Part shown: positions 23,901-32,382 of the stretch, piece after piece
Layout: each line of letters starts with the position of its first letter
Position numbering within the stretch: the first letter of the stretch is position 1
From: Pararge aegeria
Taxonomy: Eukaryota; Arthropoda; Insecta; Lepidoptera; Nymphalidae
Direction: 5' to 3'
NCBI RefSeq assembly: GCF_905163445.1
Contig: NC_053202.1
Span: 8,990,001-9,054,000 of the forward strand
Length of the DNA: 64,000 nucleotides
The notes under the pieces: model-generated
What the model saw: the letters and a program-made list of their open reading frames with translations, nothing else
Database searches by the model: none
What the model was told of the DNA's origin: nothing
Translations under genes and position numbers: made by a program

Positions 23901-25258
23901 TACCGAGCCGGAGTTGCGGGCAGGTATGATAGGATAATGCAATATCAAAAACCCTTTGAACTGGTAACCAAAATGAAGGTTTCTCTTTTAAATACCATAT
24001 CTTAACCAGAATTTGTATGATGAAGTATCAAAATGTACATATCTGCGGAAATGTATCTATCTAAAGAGTGCCATCTAGTAACAGATTAATTAATTTAATT
24101 AATTCAATTAATTCAAGGGCAGAATTACATAAAATATGTTTGTTTTTTTAATAGCACGCAAGTCCAAAACTTACCTAGTAAGTTTACTCCTAGCAGGCCG
24201 GGATGTAACGCTTCATTTTAATTTCTATTTTATGTAATTCTGCACAGAAGTACGAATTTGTATTAATTCTATTTAAATTTCCAAAGATCTGGCGTTAATT
24301 AATTAAATTAATTTATTAATTAGTTAATTAATTAAATTAATTCAAGGGCAGAATTACATAAAATATGTTTGTTTTTGCCCTGGACAATTTTATCTTACCT
24401 TTTCTGTTCATAGGATTGGCACAAGATAAATTACATTAAAATATTAGTATAATAAATAAGTTATATCGAAAAAATACTACTTACCTAAAAAAAACAGGCT
24501 GTTTTTCTGTCAGACTTTTGTTACTTCGAGATGTTTTTTGAGAACTTTTTTTTCGTTTTCAGGTTATGCCATATGTTGTGACGGTTAAGTTTCAACTGGT
24601 AAGTTTGTGGAGAATCCTTATATTAAACAGATTTATTCTCAACCTTTTAATGTCCAAACTGTTGGGCAACCATTAGGGACGACCTCCATTCCCTGATGAT
24701 CCTTTATAAGGTCATCTGTCCAACGGGCAGTATAAAGGTAGCTGGAAGCGGCTGGATAAAAACCCGGAGAATCGTGTGTGGTGGTGCGCTCTCGGAAAGG
24801 CAGTGGCTATGTCCAGCAGTGTACCTATGCTAGCGGGCTATTAGCTAATATTGTTATCGCCATCATCTCACTAACGTGTACACATTTTACATGTTATCTG
24901 GGTATACTTGAATTAAGATATTTTTGACTTTGACTTTGACTTTTGACTGACCAACTTCAGTTGGGTAAAGGTTTTCTCTATGCCTCTCTCTCTCTCCATA
25001 AGAATAGAGAGAGAGAGGCATAGAGAAAACCTTACGAGCACATGCAGTTTTCTCTATCATAAAAGAGTCTAAAGAACTTTTATTCCAATTATTATTAAAT
25101 TCATTTTCGTCATTAAATAAAATATAATAAAAACGATTTAAGCTATTTTTATAATTGTATTAAATGAGACGATGAGATGTTGTTTTATTTATTTCAGGAG
25201 TAGTCAGAACAGTACAGACAAACAGGACAAAGTGAAACCGTCCAAATCAATCGACTAA
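8984..25258 (+). CDS. Pde6: cGMP-type 3',5'-cyclic nucleotide phosphodiesterase, insect Pde6 ortholog (3' part of gene)
   Basis: Hydrolyses cyclic nucleotides, probably cGMP, at a metal-dependent HD-type site. Exons, all GT-AG and phase-consistent: 8984-9110, 9908-10026, 10745-11010, 13395-13571, 15462-15638, 16191-16316, 17058-17175, 18574-18665, 19399-19722, 20615-20768, 21472-21631, 22233-22453, 23014-23191, 23679-23813, then either 24563-24581 (stop) or 25198-25258 (stop). This gives 796 or 810 residues in the window. Numbering from the first full codon here: second half of GAF-A at about 1-85, GAF-B at about 120-320, catalytic domain at about 331-675. Visible catalytic features are HNWRH (H419, H423), HDLDHRGTNN (H459, D460, H463, N468) and MQVGF, holding the invariant glutamine Q623 and clamp phenylalanine F626. 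The tail contains KDVEFTVTTLN, which I recall from Drosophila Pde6 and which separates it from Pde11. The first exon starts in phase, so GAF-A and the N-terminus lie upstream of the window. Introns are full of transposons. Confidence 0.93.
9300..9487 (+). mobile_element. MITE fragment, CACAGAATTAA family
   Basis: The right terminal repeat (TTTCTGTATG..TTAATTCTGTG) ends at 9487. The internal part matches copies at 39086, 46675, 53530 and 63800. The left end is lost. It lies in the Pde6 intron between the first two exons seen. Confidence 0.65.
10145..10408 (+). mobile_element. tRNA-derived SINE, family C, with head
   Basis: The head reads GGCCGATTAGCGTAGCAGGC and GTGGGTTCATTTCCCAC (A- and B-box-like). 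The body has GTTTTTCAGTGTCTGGGTGTT and ACACAAGCTACGCTTACTTTG. Further copies lie at 10530 (-), 14880 (-), 44764, 48830 and 49790. Confidence 0.78.
10530..10706 (-). mobile_element. SINE, family C, next to a Pde6 acceptor
   Basis: Reverse copy of the SINE just upstream, including CAGACACTGAAAA and a head with GTCGATTCCCACAACTG. It ends about 38 nt before the Pde6 exon at 10745. Confidence 0.72.
11285..11345 (+). mobile_element. SINE head fragment, family A
   Basis: GGGGGAGCGAGTTCGAATCCC matches the B-box part of the family A head (as at 16731). The rest is missing. Confidence 0.5.
11768..13372 (+). mobile_element. SINE, family A, split by a LINE insertion
   Basis: The left half (AGCACGCACCTCTAACTT ... 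GAGAGTTTTCCATAAT) stops at about 11872. The right half (TTCTCAAAGGTGTGACAAGTCC ... GTTGATGATGAT) resumes at 13235 right after a poly-A run. Together they equal the uninterrupted copy at 16731-17035. Confidence 0.8.
11873..13234 (+). mobile_element. 5'-truncated jockey-like LINE, reverse transcriptase and C-terminus intact
   Basis: An open frame to the stop at 13152 encodes about 425 residues of a non-LTR reverse transcriptase. QYGFRKNRST precedes motif A (SLDISKAFDRVWH); motif B is VPQGSVLSATLF; motif C is FGYADDST. A C-terminal part follows, with WNALPVTVFPA. The 5' end is cut inside the fingers domain; the 3' end is a poly-A of about 26 nt (13209-13234). The intact frame suggests a young insertion. 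An upstream ATG at 11836 is supplied by SINE sequence. It sits in the Pde6 intron between exons 10745 and 13395. Confidence 0.85.
13600..14800. other. Pde6 intron, no feature recognised
   Basis: Contains a tail of short TATG(T)n repeats near 13600 and otherwise unremarkable AT-rich sequence. Confidence 0.45.
14806..14858. repeat. Perfect palindrome, 24-bp arms, 5-bp spacer
   Basis: Arms 14806-14829 and 14835-14858 with spacer CTATT. The arm contains CTAACTTAAGAAAGATG. It lies in a Pde6 intron. Confidence 0.95.
14880..15000 (-). mobile_element. SINE fragment, family C
   Basis: Contains the reverse complement of GGCGATGTGTGTATTGTAGTA and CACAAGCTACGCTTACTATA. It adjoins the RTE fragment at 15035. 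Confidence 0.6.
15010..15430 (-). pseudogene. RTE-type LINE 3' end, C-terminal fragment
   Basis: The minus frame 15370-15035 reads RDRIRNVEIRRRTKVTDIA, KLKWQWAGHI, GRPPTRWTDDIKRVAG and YVQQWTS, the well-known C-terminus of RTE reverse transcriptases. It is followed by a (GATGAT)n tail on the minus strand. No catalytic core is present. It ends about 30 nt before the Pde6 exon at 15462. Confidence 0.8.
15807..15835. repeat. Perfect palindrome, 14-bp arms, 1-bp spacer
   Basis: TAGGAACGGGTTGG, T, then the exact reverse complement. It lies in a Pde6 intron, directly before a dispersed repeat at 15838. Confidence 0.92.
15838..15970 (+). repeat. Dispersed LINE/SINE 3' tail (GGAAGAGATCGCT family)
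   Basis: GTTGTCTGGAAGAGATCGC and GTGATAAGGCCGCCTTTG recur at 20260, 51210 and, reversed, at 36725, 41745, 58970 and 63478. The first two blocks can form a stem. It ends with TGTGCAATAAAG and A-rich sequence. Confidence 0.65.
15980..16165 (-). mobile_element. SINE, family D
   Basis: Reverse copy: TAGCGGGCTAACCTGTTAGG, CGACATCGCACCGG, GGCACGTCTTTGTCGTTAAG. It ends about 25 nt before the Pde6 exon at 16191. Confidence 0.7.
16460..16640 (+). repeat. Dispersed repeat with (TTCAAA)n start
   Basis: After (AAATTC)n comes ATTTCAAGTAGGACTACTTTATAAGC, then GAGCCGGCAAGAAACTCAG. A reverse partial copy lies at 48240-48590. Confidence 0.6.
16731..17035 (+). mobile_element. tRNA-derived SINE, family A, near full length
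   Basis: The head has TAGCCCAGTGG (fits the A box TRGYNNANNNG) and GTTCGAATCCC (B box). The body runs through GCACCTCTAAC, CATACCTGCATAC, AGCGTGGTGGACTACGGCC and GTGGGCCGGTAATGGG to a GATATGATGATAATG tail. It ends about 22 nt before the Pde6 exon at 17058. Confidence 0.78.
17193..17787. mobile_element. hAT-type non-autonomous DNA transposon, 595 bp
   Basis: Ends CAGTGACGTGCATAG / CTATGCACGCCACTG, with longer inner inverted repeats (GCAGATGATATAAAATGAAGAA and its complement). The flanks ATATTCTC (17185-17192) and ATATTCAA (17788-17795) fit an 8-bp target duplication with two changes. No transposase. It inserted 9 nt beyond the Pde6 donor at 17176. Related ends occur at 19000-19090, 31760-31865 and 40119. 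Confidence 0.75.
17800..18570. other. Pde6 intron, mostly unrecognised
   Basis: Contains a weak RTE tail-like segment around 18130-18480 (CCAGCACCTTGCGATCC..AACGTCCATCC) and nothing else definable. Confidence 0.4.
18955..19095. mobile_element. Fragment of the hAT-type element family
   Basis: AAGGGTAGGCTTTTCATAAC and CTGCATAC..TTTGCATAC..CTACGCACTG resemble the inner and right end of the element at 17193-17787. Confidence 0.5.
19839..20422 (-). mobile_element. Non-autonomous Helitron with internal insertion
   Basis: CTAG at 19839-19842 follows A and leads into CCCGCGGCTTCGCTCGTG. At the other end GCATTTATAATATTAGTATGGA stops at 20422 before T. It therefore starts TCCATACTAATATT and ends CTAG on the minus strand, in an A/T target. 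A dispersed tail repeat (20220-20390) lies inside. It is in the Pde6 intron before exon 20615. Confidence 0.72.
20955..21410 (+). repeat. SINE fragments, families D and B
   Basis: 20955-21040 has GAAGCTTTGCCCATGACTAGTT and CCAAAGACGTGC (family D body). 21215-21260 has GAGAGCCGTAGCTTAGTAGTAAAGCGCTCAG (a broken family B tRNA-like head; motif spans 21217-21247). Confidence 0.55.
21845..22195 (+). repeat. Repeated family B SINE heads in tandem
   Basis: Three near copies of CCGTAGCTTAG..GAAAGCG.TCAGGC..CGAT occur at about 21851, 21970 and 22121, spaced 120-150 bp and separated by GATTAGGAGC.AGCGAA-like sequence. It ends 40 nt before the Pde6 exon at 22233. Confidence 0.6.
22684..22790 (+). mobile_element. 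SINE head fragment, family A
   Basis: Has GACAGCTCAGTGG (A-box region) and AAGTTCGATTCCC (B box), then GCACCTCTAAGG. The body is truncated. Confidence 0.65.
23152..23214 (+). repeat. Pde6 exon end and donor, source arm of an inverted duplication
   Basis: 63 bp covering the last 40 nt of exon 23014-23191, its GTAAGT donor and 17 nt beyond are repeated exactly, inverted, at 24152-24214. The bases just after this arm (TCTAAAGAGTGCCATCTAG) recur directly at 24060-24086. Confidence 0.92.
24060..24380. repeat. Rearranged block with inverted copy of Pde6 exon sequence
   Basis: Holds a direct copy of 23216-23241 (24060-24086), the 63-bp inverted copy of an exon end (24152-24214), two direct copies of CAAGGGCAGAATTACATAAA (24112 and 24344) and an inverted copy of part of it (24225-24244). 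(TTAA)n-like stretches separate them. Confidence 0.85.
24563..24598 (+). other. Pde6: 36-nt Pde6 exon encoding a CaaX prenylation box and a stop
   Basis: A strong pyrimidine tract and AG precede 24563, and CTG|GTAAGT follows 24598. Joined in phase to exon 23679-23813 (ends ..GGA CG), it reads R-L-C-H-M-L-stop, with TGA at 24579-24581. The residues just before are basic (KQKHKGR). C-H-M-L fits a CaaX box; a final Leu favours geranylgeranyl transfer. Drosophila PDE6 is known to be prenylated at such a box. The exon is 12 codons long, so skipping it keeps frame into the next exon, which ends KPSKSID without a CaaX. The stop is only 17 nt from the exon end, too close to trigger decay by the usual distance rule. 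Confidence 0.72.
24600..24962 (+). repeat. Dispersed LINE-like fragment with (TTTGAC)n tail
   Basis: A moderately GC-richer stretch ends in AAGATATTTTTGACTTTGAC. The same tail is seen at 45962-45990. The element body is not identified. Confidence 0.4.
24968..25033. repeat. Perfect palindrome, 28-bp arms, 10-bp spacer
   Basis: Arms 24968-24995 and 25006-25033 contain GGTTTTCTCTATGCC and a (TC)n run. It lies between the two alternative Pde6 terminal exons, so the pre-mRNA can form a stable stem there. Confidence 0.95.
25198..25258 (+). other. Pde6: Alternative Pde6 terminal exon or start of the 3' UTR
   Basis: The acceptor ATTTCAG precedes 25198. If the 36-nt CaaX exon is skipped, CG|G AGT continues in frame for 19 more codons (a polar tail ending KPSKSID) to TAA at 25256-25258. 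If the CaaX exon is included, this exon is 3' UTR. A 20-codon open stretch can occur by chance, so the coding reading is plausible but not proven. The first AATAAA downstream is at 25512-25517. Confidence 0.5.
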
Positions 25259-28040
25259 CCAGATACGGAAGAAGAAAACGCGTTGAATGAATGACTTTCT
25301 TAAATAGTGTTGTTTCTTCGAGGTTATTAGACTATTATCTGTTTCGGGCAAAGTGACTAGCCGGGCAATGTTCATAACAGGTGAATAGAGTACAACTTTT
25401 GGAAAAAAAAATATTTAAAAATATTTCCATTGCCATTATGAATAATGCGCGACTCATTACTTTGCCCTTAACTACTAACTATCTACTGTTAGAACGGACC
25501 TACTTATTAGGAATAAAGTAGAATTTTTAACGTCTGATTGAGAAAAAATCGCCTGATTTTCGGGTAGAACTAAACTTTTTTAATTTTACCTTTTTTTTAA
25601 TTAGGTACCTATATTATTATTATACCTTAATATAGGTACCTATATTACGTTTTTATTACTCTTTGCAGTAGAAACGTCTTAGAGCAAACACGGGTAGCTC
25701 TCAAACACGGCACTTTACGAATTTCTCCAAAAAAAAACCTAAACGATATAAACTAGCTAATGTGGAAAATATTTTTGTATCTATATCTATATTTTATTAA
25801 TTTTAGGTGTCATTTTTTATTTTATTACTTGACTGTGGAGCGATTCGCTTTTGAATTTTATTTAACTAGCAACATTATTGTCTATGCTTAGACAAGTTCA
25901 AAAACTTGTTAGTGTTAAATAGAACACAACTTCGAAATCATGAAAGCTGCTAACGGAAATGTAAAACTTATAATGTAATTGTTTTTCATAATAAGCAGTT
26001 TTTATTTAGTATTACAGATTGGATTGTTATTTTGAGTTCCCCAATCCTATTAGAATTTACTGATAATTTATTTGGGAAACATTCGTTATCATACTTACAG
26101 CTCTGTAGTATATTATTATTTCACTCATATCCATTATTTTTTCGCCTTACCATTTTAAAAATAGTTTTAAATTATTTCCGAAAATACTTGTAAGTAATTA
26201 TTATTCAGCGAAATTGAGCTTAGTAAACAATAAATTCTTACATAATAAATATATGTACATATGTATTTTGAAATACTATTTTTTTCTCAATCAGACGAAA
26301 ATTTTAGAAAAGGTTAACTTGTACCTACCTATTTGATTAGAGTTTGTTTGCGTTAGGAAACTATTGGGACAAAGTTGCCACATTTTGTATATAATAATAA
26401 TTGTCATTACTGGCCACCGTTTCACCTTATTTTTTTTAATCGTTTTAGTTGCTCACTGTTAGCTTGACGTTCGGATAACTCATTTCATCATAAAAGTAGC
26501 CAGTGAACGGGATGTAAAGCGTAGGTGATCAATGAGCTAACATTACCTCCTAAAGCTAAATTTTTTTTTGTTTAACTGTCAAGTTATGTGTCAGAAGGCG
26601 TTATTAATCATAAAGTTAGGTAATGAGCTGAACGTAAAATATAATTTTGACACATGAATAGGCTAACAGCTAAATAAGTTAGGTCGTGCCACTTATTGGT
26701 TAGGAGACCCAATTACTTTGTTCATAACGCAAATAAACTATAGTTATAATATTATTATTGTCTATTCGTCGTTTTGACGCCAAAATGTTTTCTGTAAAAC
26801 TGCTCTTAGATAAATGTTTACGTATTTAAATATAGACTGTGATCTAGTGTTACTTCACGAGATATATATTTTAAACTACTCTGTATATATTTATATATAT
26901 ATTCTGTATATATATATTTATTTGACAAGTGATTGTCAAGTTTTCGTAAAAACGTTCATTATATATAATAATATCGACCCCTAGTACTGAAGTTGTGATT
27001 TTATATGAGTATATATTTTATATTTTATATGACAATAGTAATTTTGATAATGGTCAAAATGTCACTCTGAAATATTTTTTTTAAATCTCAGATGGGGATT
27101 CATAGATTCTACTAAGAATAAATGTGGTCATAAAATCAACCTCTTTTGTATTATATAAAAAATTAACAACATAATATAGGGGTAAGACTACCATACCCCC
27201 TAACAGATTAGTCCGCTACCATCTTAGACTGCATCATACCAGGTGAGATTGCAGTCAAGGGCTAACATGTAGTGAAATAAAATAAAAAAAACTTTATGTA
27301 GTTAATTAAAATTAAAATTTAGTATAGGTATTCCTCCAATAAGTAAGAATATATTTAACAAAGCAATATAGTCATCAAAAATAATTAAAATTTTGAATTA
27401 ATTAACGTGTAGGAATTTTGTGGACCCGAAATATCTTACAGATAACATATTTTTTGCATTGATTACTGTCAAAGTTCAGTGCTAGGGGTTTTACTTTGCA
27501 CGGATAACTTTGCCAGTGGCAGAAATAATTAAACATCTAAGAGGCAAATCCTAGGCATCTTAATAACAAGACACTAGAAATGCCATTTACCAATTTAAAT
27601 ATACGCATTATAATATACGCACCCGCGCTGGGAGTCCAACAATTTTGTTTCACTACGGAAGTACTAGTTATATAAGGCAATGTAATTTAAAAATTACAAT
27701 AAAGTCGCTAGCTGTTACAAATATTTTGTTATAATTTGAGTGCTCTAAGTTCGTTGCCGGCGATAAGGTGACTCATACACAACATTTCTAGTGTTTTGTT
27801 ATTCAGAATCCTATGGCGCAATTTAGGGCACAAATTGGCAGAGTGGTGCATGCCTGGTATCGATGTTGGGCCCTTAAGGCCTATTTTACAATTCTTTGTT
27901 GTGTAAACTGTTATCTTAGCCAGAAACCAATCTTTAGCGTTGTGTGTGGTTTACTGAATTTTTCCAAACATTGTTTAATACTTTCATGAAATGTTTTGAG
28001 TGTATAAGTAACAACTTTGTACAGCTACTAACTCTTCTTA
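25259..28040. other. Pde6 3' UTR and downstream sequence
   Basis: AT-rich, no open frame. AATAAA candidates are at 25512 and several later sites. A 14-bp perfect inverted repeat (25603-25616 / 25628-25641, AGGTACCTATATTA) and a family D SINE remnant (27175-27290) are present. The extent of the 3' UTR cannot be set from sequence. Confidence 0.5.
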
Positions 28041-28046
28041 TAATGA

Positions 28047-28275
28047 CTATTAATTAATGAATTCAATTCCACTGATAATAATATTATTATATTTATTAAT
28101 TTTGACGTTTAAATTCAAGAGTATTTTAAGTGTACAAGGTGTCTGAAACTGATTTGTTTATCTGTCTATTAATTAATGAATTCAATTTCTCTGATAATAA
28201 TATTATTATATTAATTAAATTTTGACATTTAAATTCAAGAGTATTTTCAACAGTCTGAAACTGATTTGTTCATCT
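28047..28275. repeat. Tandem duplication, unit about 120 bp
   Basis: TATTAATTAATGAATTCAAT starts both units at about 28047 and 28168. Both continue through CTGATAATAATATTATTATA to GAAACTGATTTGTT. The copies differ by several small changes. Confidence 0.85.
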
Positions 28276-28279
28276 GTTG

Positions 28280-31200
28280 ATTCGCAATAACTGTTTTAAA
28301 TATACTAACTTAAAATAATCATGTTAACAATAAATTATTATTAGGTATATTTCATTACTTATGCTACAAAAAGTATTACCTACCAATTAAAATAGTTTCA
28401 ACGGACAGAATAATATATAATTTATTTTTGCATGATATATTATCATGTTGCAGTGTATAACTTACTTTAAATCATTATGTTACCAGCTTTATCTACTTTA
28501 AAATAGAATACCTATTCTTTTAAATTAAGAACTAAAATTTAAATTCTAATTCTCTTCCTTACCATAACTTTATATTGGAGAAATGTTTCAAAAGCTTAAG
28601 CTCATCCATTTACCACAGTACAGGTCAATATATTTACACGCGCTTGTACTAAAAATCTTATACCGATCAGTAAAACAGTGATATTGTTCTCCAGAAGTTT
28701 AGTGTTTAGAAGCAAATCTGGGTTGTACCAACTCACGACAAAGCTCTTTAAATGAGGATTAAAAAAAATTAAAAATAGCGAGCTATTAAGTTTTGCATAT
28801 CGCAAACATCGTCATTTGGATCGTGGTTTTTACAACTTCCTACAAAATACTTATATCCAGTATCGGATATCATTCGGATGATTATTGCGATAAAGCTTGT
28901 TGTGAATGGAAATACATTAATTTTCATGTACGTGGGGAATTTCAACAGCGATCTAAACTATTTGATCACACATAAGTTTTAAGTTAACGTACATAGTTAC
29001 GGTCTACTAATATTTATATGCATACTTCCATTTCAACAGTTTAGGGATAGTTTGTATAAAAAAAAAACCTCACTGTTATAACTTAGTCTACTTACCTACT
29101 GTGAATTTTAACGAGCATAAATATATAACGAAAATTAAAAATATTTCAATTAAGTTGGTCAATTATTGATTTTATTTATACTATTAATTATTGTTAAGCA
29201 GAAAGTATTATGATGCTAGTCGATTTATTTAACTTAGACTGTTATTTATTACAAGGCTCGTGCATTGTAATCGACGTAAAAATCGAAAGGGCAATGTTTA
29301 TATAAAAAAAACATGTGTGTACTTATGTACACGCGTTAGAAGGTATACCTTACTTCTTTGGCGTAACAAGTAGTTTTTTTTTTTTTTAATTTATCTTACG
29401 CCTTATTCTACCTTTGCAGAGAAAGGGGCAATAACAATAGTAAAACGGTATTATTTGATTTAAAAGAGATTTTCGAACAATTGAATCAATTAAATCGCCG
29501 GAACGAGGATGTCGGTTTTTTAAGATGATGAATTTTTAAAAACTGAGCTTGCGGACGAATTGTTCCCTCTCACTCGGTTTCGCAACTACGTTCATCCTGA
29601 TAAAATCGTGTAACCATGTGCGCGCATTTCGGTACATCGTATAATTTCACTCCCATGATTTTTCCCTAACGTCGCTAAAAAAGTATAACTTCAAATATAT
29701 AATTTTTAACGACGTGCTACAGCTTCTATACTTCACTGGTGCGGAGACTACCTTACCTTTGCGTTCTTTGAGACTATAGTTCAGCACGACAAAAGATAAA
29801 TGGAGTCTGGTAAAAAAGGAAAGAAAGAATACTTACCCCATTCATAATCATTAAAAATACAATTGGTATACAATATGAAAAATATAGTGACTACATCGCT
29901 TTTGCAAAACGTTTTAGTTGAAACCAAGAGGTTTGGTACTCATTTTAAAATCAAAATATCGCTCGAAATAATATTTGTGAAGAAAATGTTGACATGCTTG
30001 CTGTAAAATAAATGTTCTTCTGTAAAGTACTGTCAATTTTTACGCCACATATTGTGAATAAGGGAAAATACTATCAGAGCCCGAGTAGGGCCAATTTACT
30101 ACTTAACGGCCAAACTATAATGGGCAAAGTAGGTTAATTGAACATTGCCCTAACAGCCAAAACGTGACTTGTAGAACGTAAAGAACAAAGATGGTGATGG
30201 TGACAGATACTGTAAATACTACCTATATTGTCCACTTTTTGCGTGCCATAGAAAAATTATAAATAACTGCCTGCCTAAGTAACTTCTTCGTTAAGTCTGT
30301 GGTAAATAAAAATTGTCTCTTTGATCGTCCCAAATGCAAAATTTTGTGAAAATTCGTCACTGGAGTTCCTAACTAGGACATGGGTCAGCGCAAATTTTTT
30401 ATACAAATACCACCTTGCTGTGAAGTGCCAAATACATATTCTAGGATTATATTTAAATGTATCCTGAAATGGTCTTCAATATTAACTCCTATCTATTATT
30501 TGGGCAAAGTTGTGACCTGAAGTCGATAATGTAAATGTAAACAATTATAAATTTATTAATTAATTTACCTACCTACAACTGTCATTTTCCTGTGTGATTA
30601 ATTCCGTTATGCTTTCCGTTGCTAATGATATTATTATCAAGTGGAAAATTACCACACCAATATTATTTATAAAAACTCAAGATCGCAATACAAATTAAAA
30701 AAATAAATTTCAAACACTTCATTCCAGTGGCGAAACATAATTTTAACACCTGACTCGGTCCGATGACAAAGTTTTGATAAAAACATTCTTTTCCCCCTTC
30801 ATTTAGGTACGTAATCAAAACTCGAGCCTGTAGAGCTAGCATGCGCGCCGCGAGATAGTCCGTTACCCGCATTTTTTCTATAGAGATAGATAATGAGTAG
30901 ACGATTTTCTCGTGGTGCGCCCTACTGATCGTTTGATTAATACGTCCAAGTCGCTTATGAAGACATTTTACTGTGCAATAATAATACTAAAGAGACTGTC
31001 AATCCTGCTGTAGCCTGTAGGTACATAATTCTACTACGGCGGACAACACAATAACTGGCACTGCTGACATGTCTCAGAGTAGGTAGTTTTGTCCTCTTCA
31101 CAATGTTCTAGTGAAAAAGGATAGCACTATATTAAGACTTGTCAATTTAGTTTAATTTAGAGATTTTTGTTTCATAGCAGGATTGGCATCAATAATATTT

Positions 31201-32335
31201 ATAATCTACCTACCTATTTATTTTAAAAATGATGACAAGTGTTTTTGATTTTTGAATTAATTTTATACTATTATCTACTATGGTTTTCACTTTTAAGAGT
31301 TTACGAACATGTTAGTTTTATTAATTTTAAATCTTGTATTATAATAAATGAATACCTATTTATTAATTTCATATTTTGTCTTATTGATTTAACACCCACA
31401 TTCCTACCTATTTAAGTTATATATCTGCAGTTCACTTACGCAGGTATGTATATGTCAACTGCGGCAAGCTCTCCTCAATTGGGCAAGGCTAAGATAGTGG
31501 CTCTGGATTTTCAATAAAAAAATTGTAAATTCGACACATGCGATAGATTTGATGCACTGGTATCAAACTTTAACATTTTTTTCATTGAAAACTCCTACAG
31601 ACGACGAGTGGAGACAATGTAAAATAAAGCTGCGGCAGTTGTTCATTGGTAATGTAATATTACTAATGAACTACTGCCAAACCAGTGGCATGCATACAGG
31701 TTATTCACTAAGGGGCACATGATATTAAATAAAAAAAACGTGAGTACTAGTTATAAAATACTTAAGGGTATTGTAAGAGTTATAAAAAGCCTACCCTTAA
31801 ATGATTTTCTTCCTTTTTATATGATCTGCATACCAAGCTCAGACCCGCTATGCATGCCAAACTAATCTGAATGTTTATCAGACCATTTGCACTCCCATTT
31901 AACTTTTCTTTTTTTTTTTTAATCTATTTTTTTAAGGGACTTTTATAGGTTACCTATATGTCAGCCCCATCGTTACACACAATATGAATCCAAAATAAAC
32001 ATAAATCTTAAACTACAACAATTTGAGAGAATCACCAACGAATCTATAAAGTTTCATTGCCGAAGTGGTCAACGGTTCGCTAATAATAGAATTAAAAATG
32101 CCAATGTTCATAAAATTTATATTCAGTTCGTAGGTTAGTGCTTCTCTCAAGCTGTGATTCCGAACACACCCATTTAACTTAAGTAGGCCTAAAGTCTGGT
32201 TCCAGGAAAATAAGATACCTATATTTACCTAACTGTGTGTGTGGGTGTGAAATTATGTTATAAAAATTAAATTTATGGTTCCTTACATTATTAAGACATA
32301 TTTAAATAGATAGATAGAAGTTAATTCTAAATTTT
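28280..32335. other. Intergenic, no gene recognised
   Basis: AT-rich. It holds an imperfect 20-bp inverted repeat at 31636-31680, a fragment of the hAT-type family at 31750-31865 and scattered remnants. Short open frames here (such as 30872-30663, minus) show no family resemblance. Confidence 0.5.
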
Positions 32336-32337
32336 TC

Positions 32338-32343
32338 TTTATT
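32338..32343 (-). terminator. Putative polyadenylation signal of mRpL35
   Basis: AATAAA on the minus strand, about 40 nt beyond the mRpL35 stop codon, in an AT-rich context. No other downstream candidate is closer. Confidence 0.5.
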
Positions 32344-32382
32344 AGCTAACATAAATTAAAAATTATTTCCATGCAAAGTTTT

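Noticed and set aside
31636..31680. Hairpin with 20-bp arms as a microRNA precursor
   Set aside because: The stem is only 20 bp with a 5-nt loop and does not extend outward, too short for a normal precursor.
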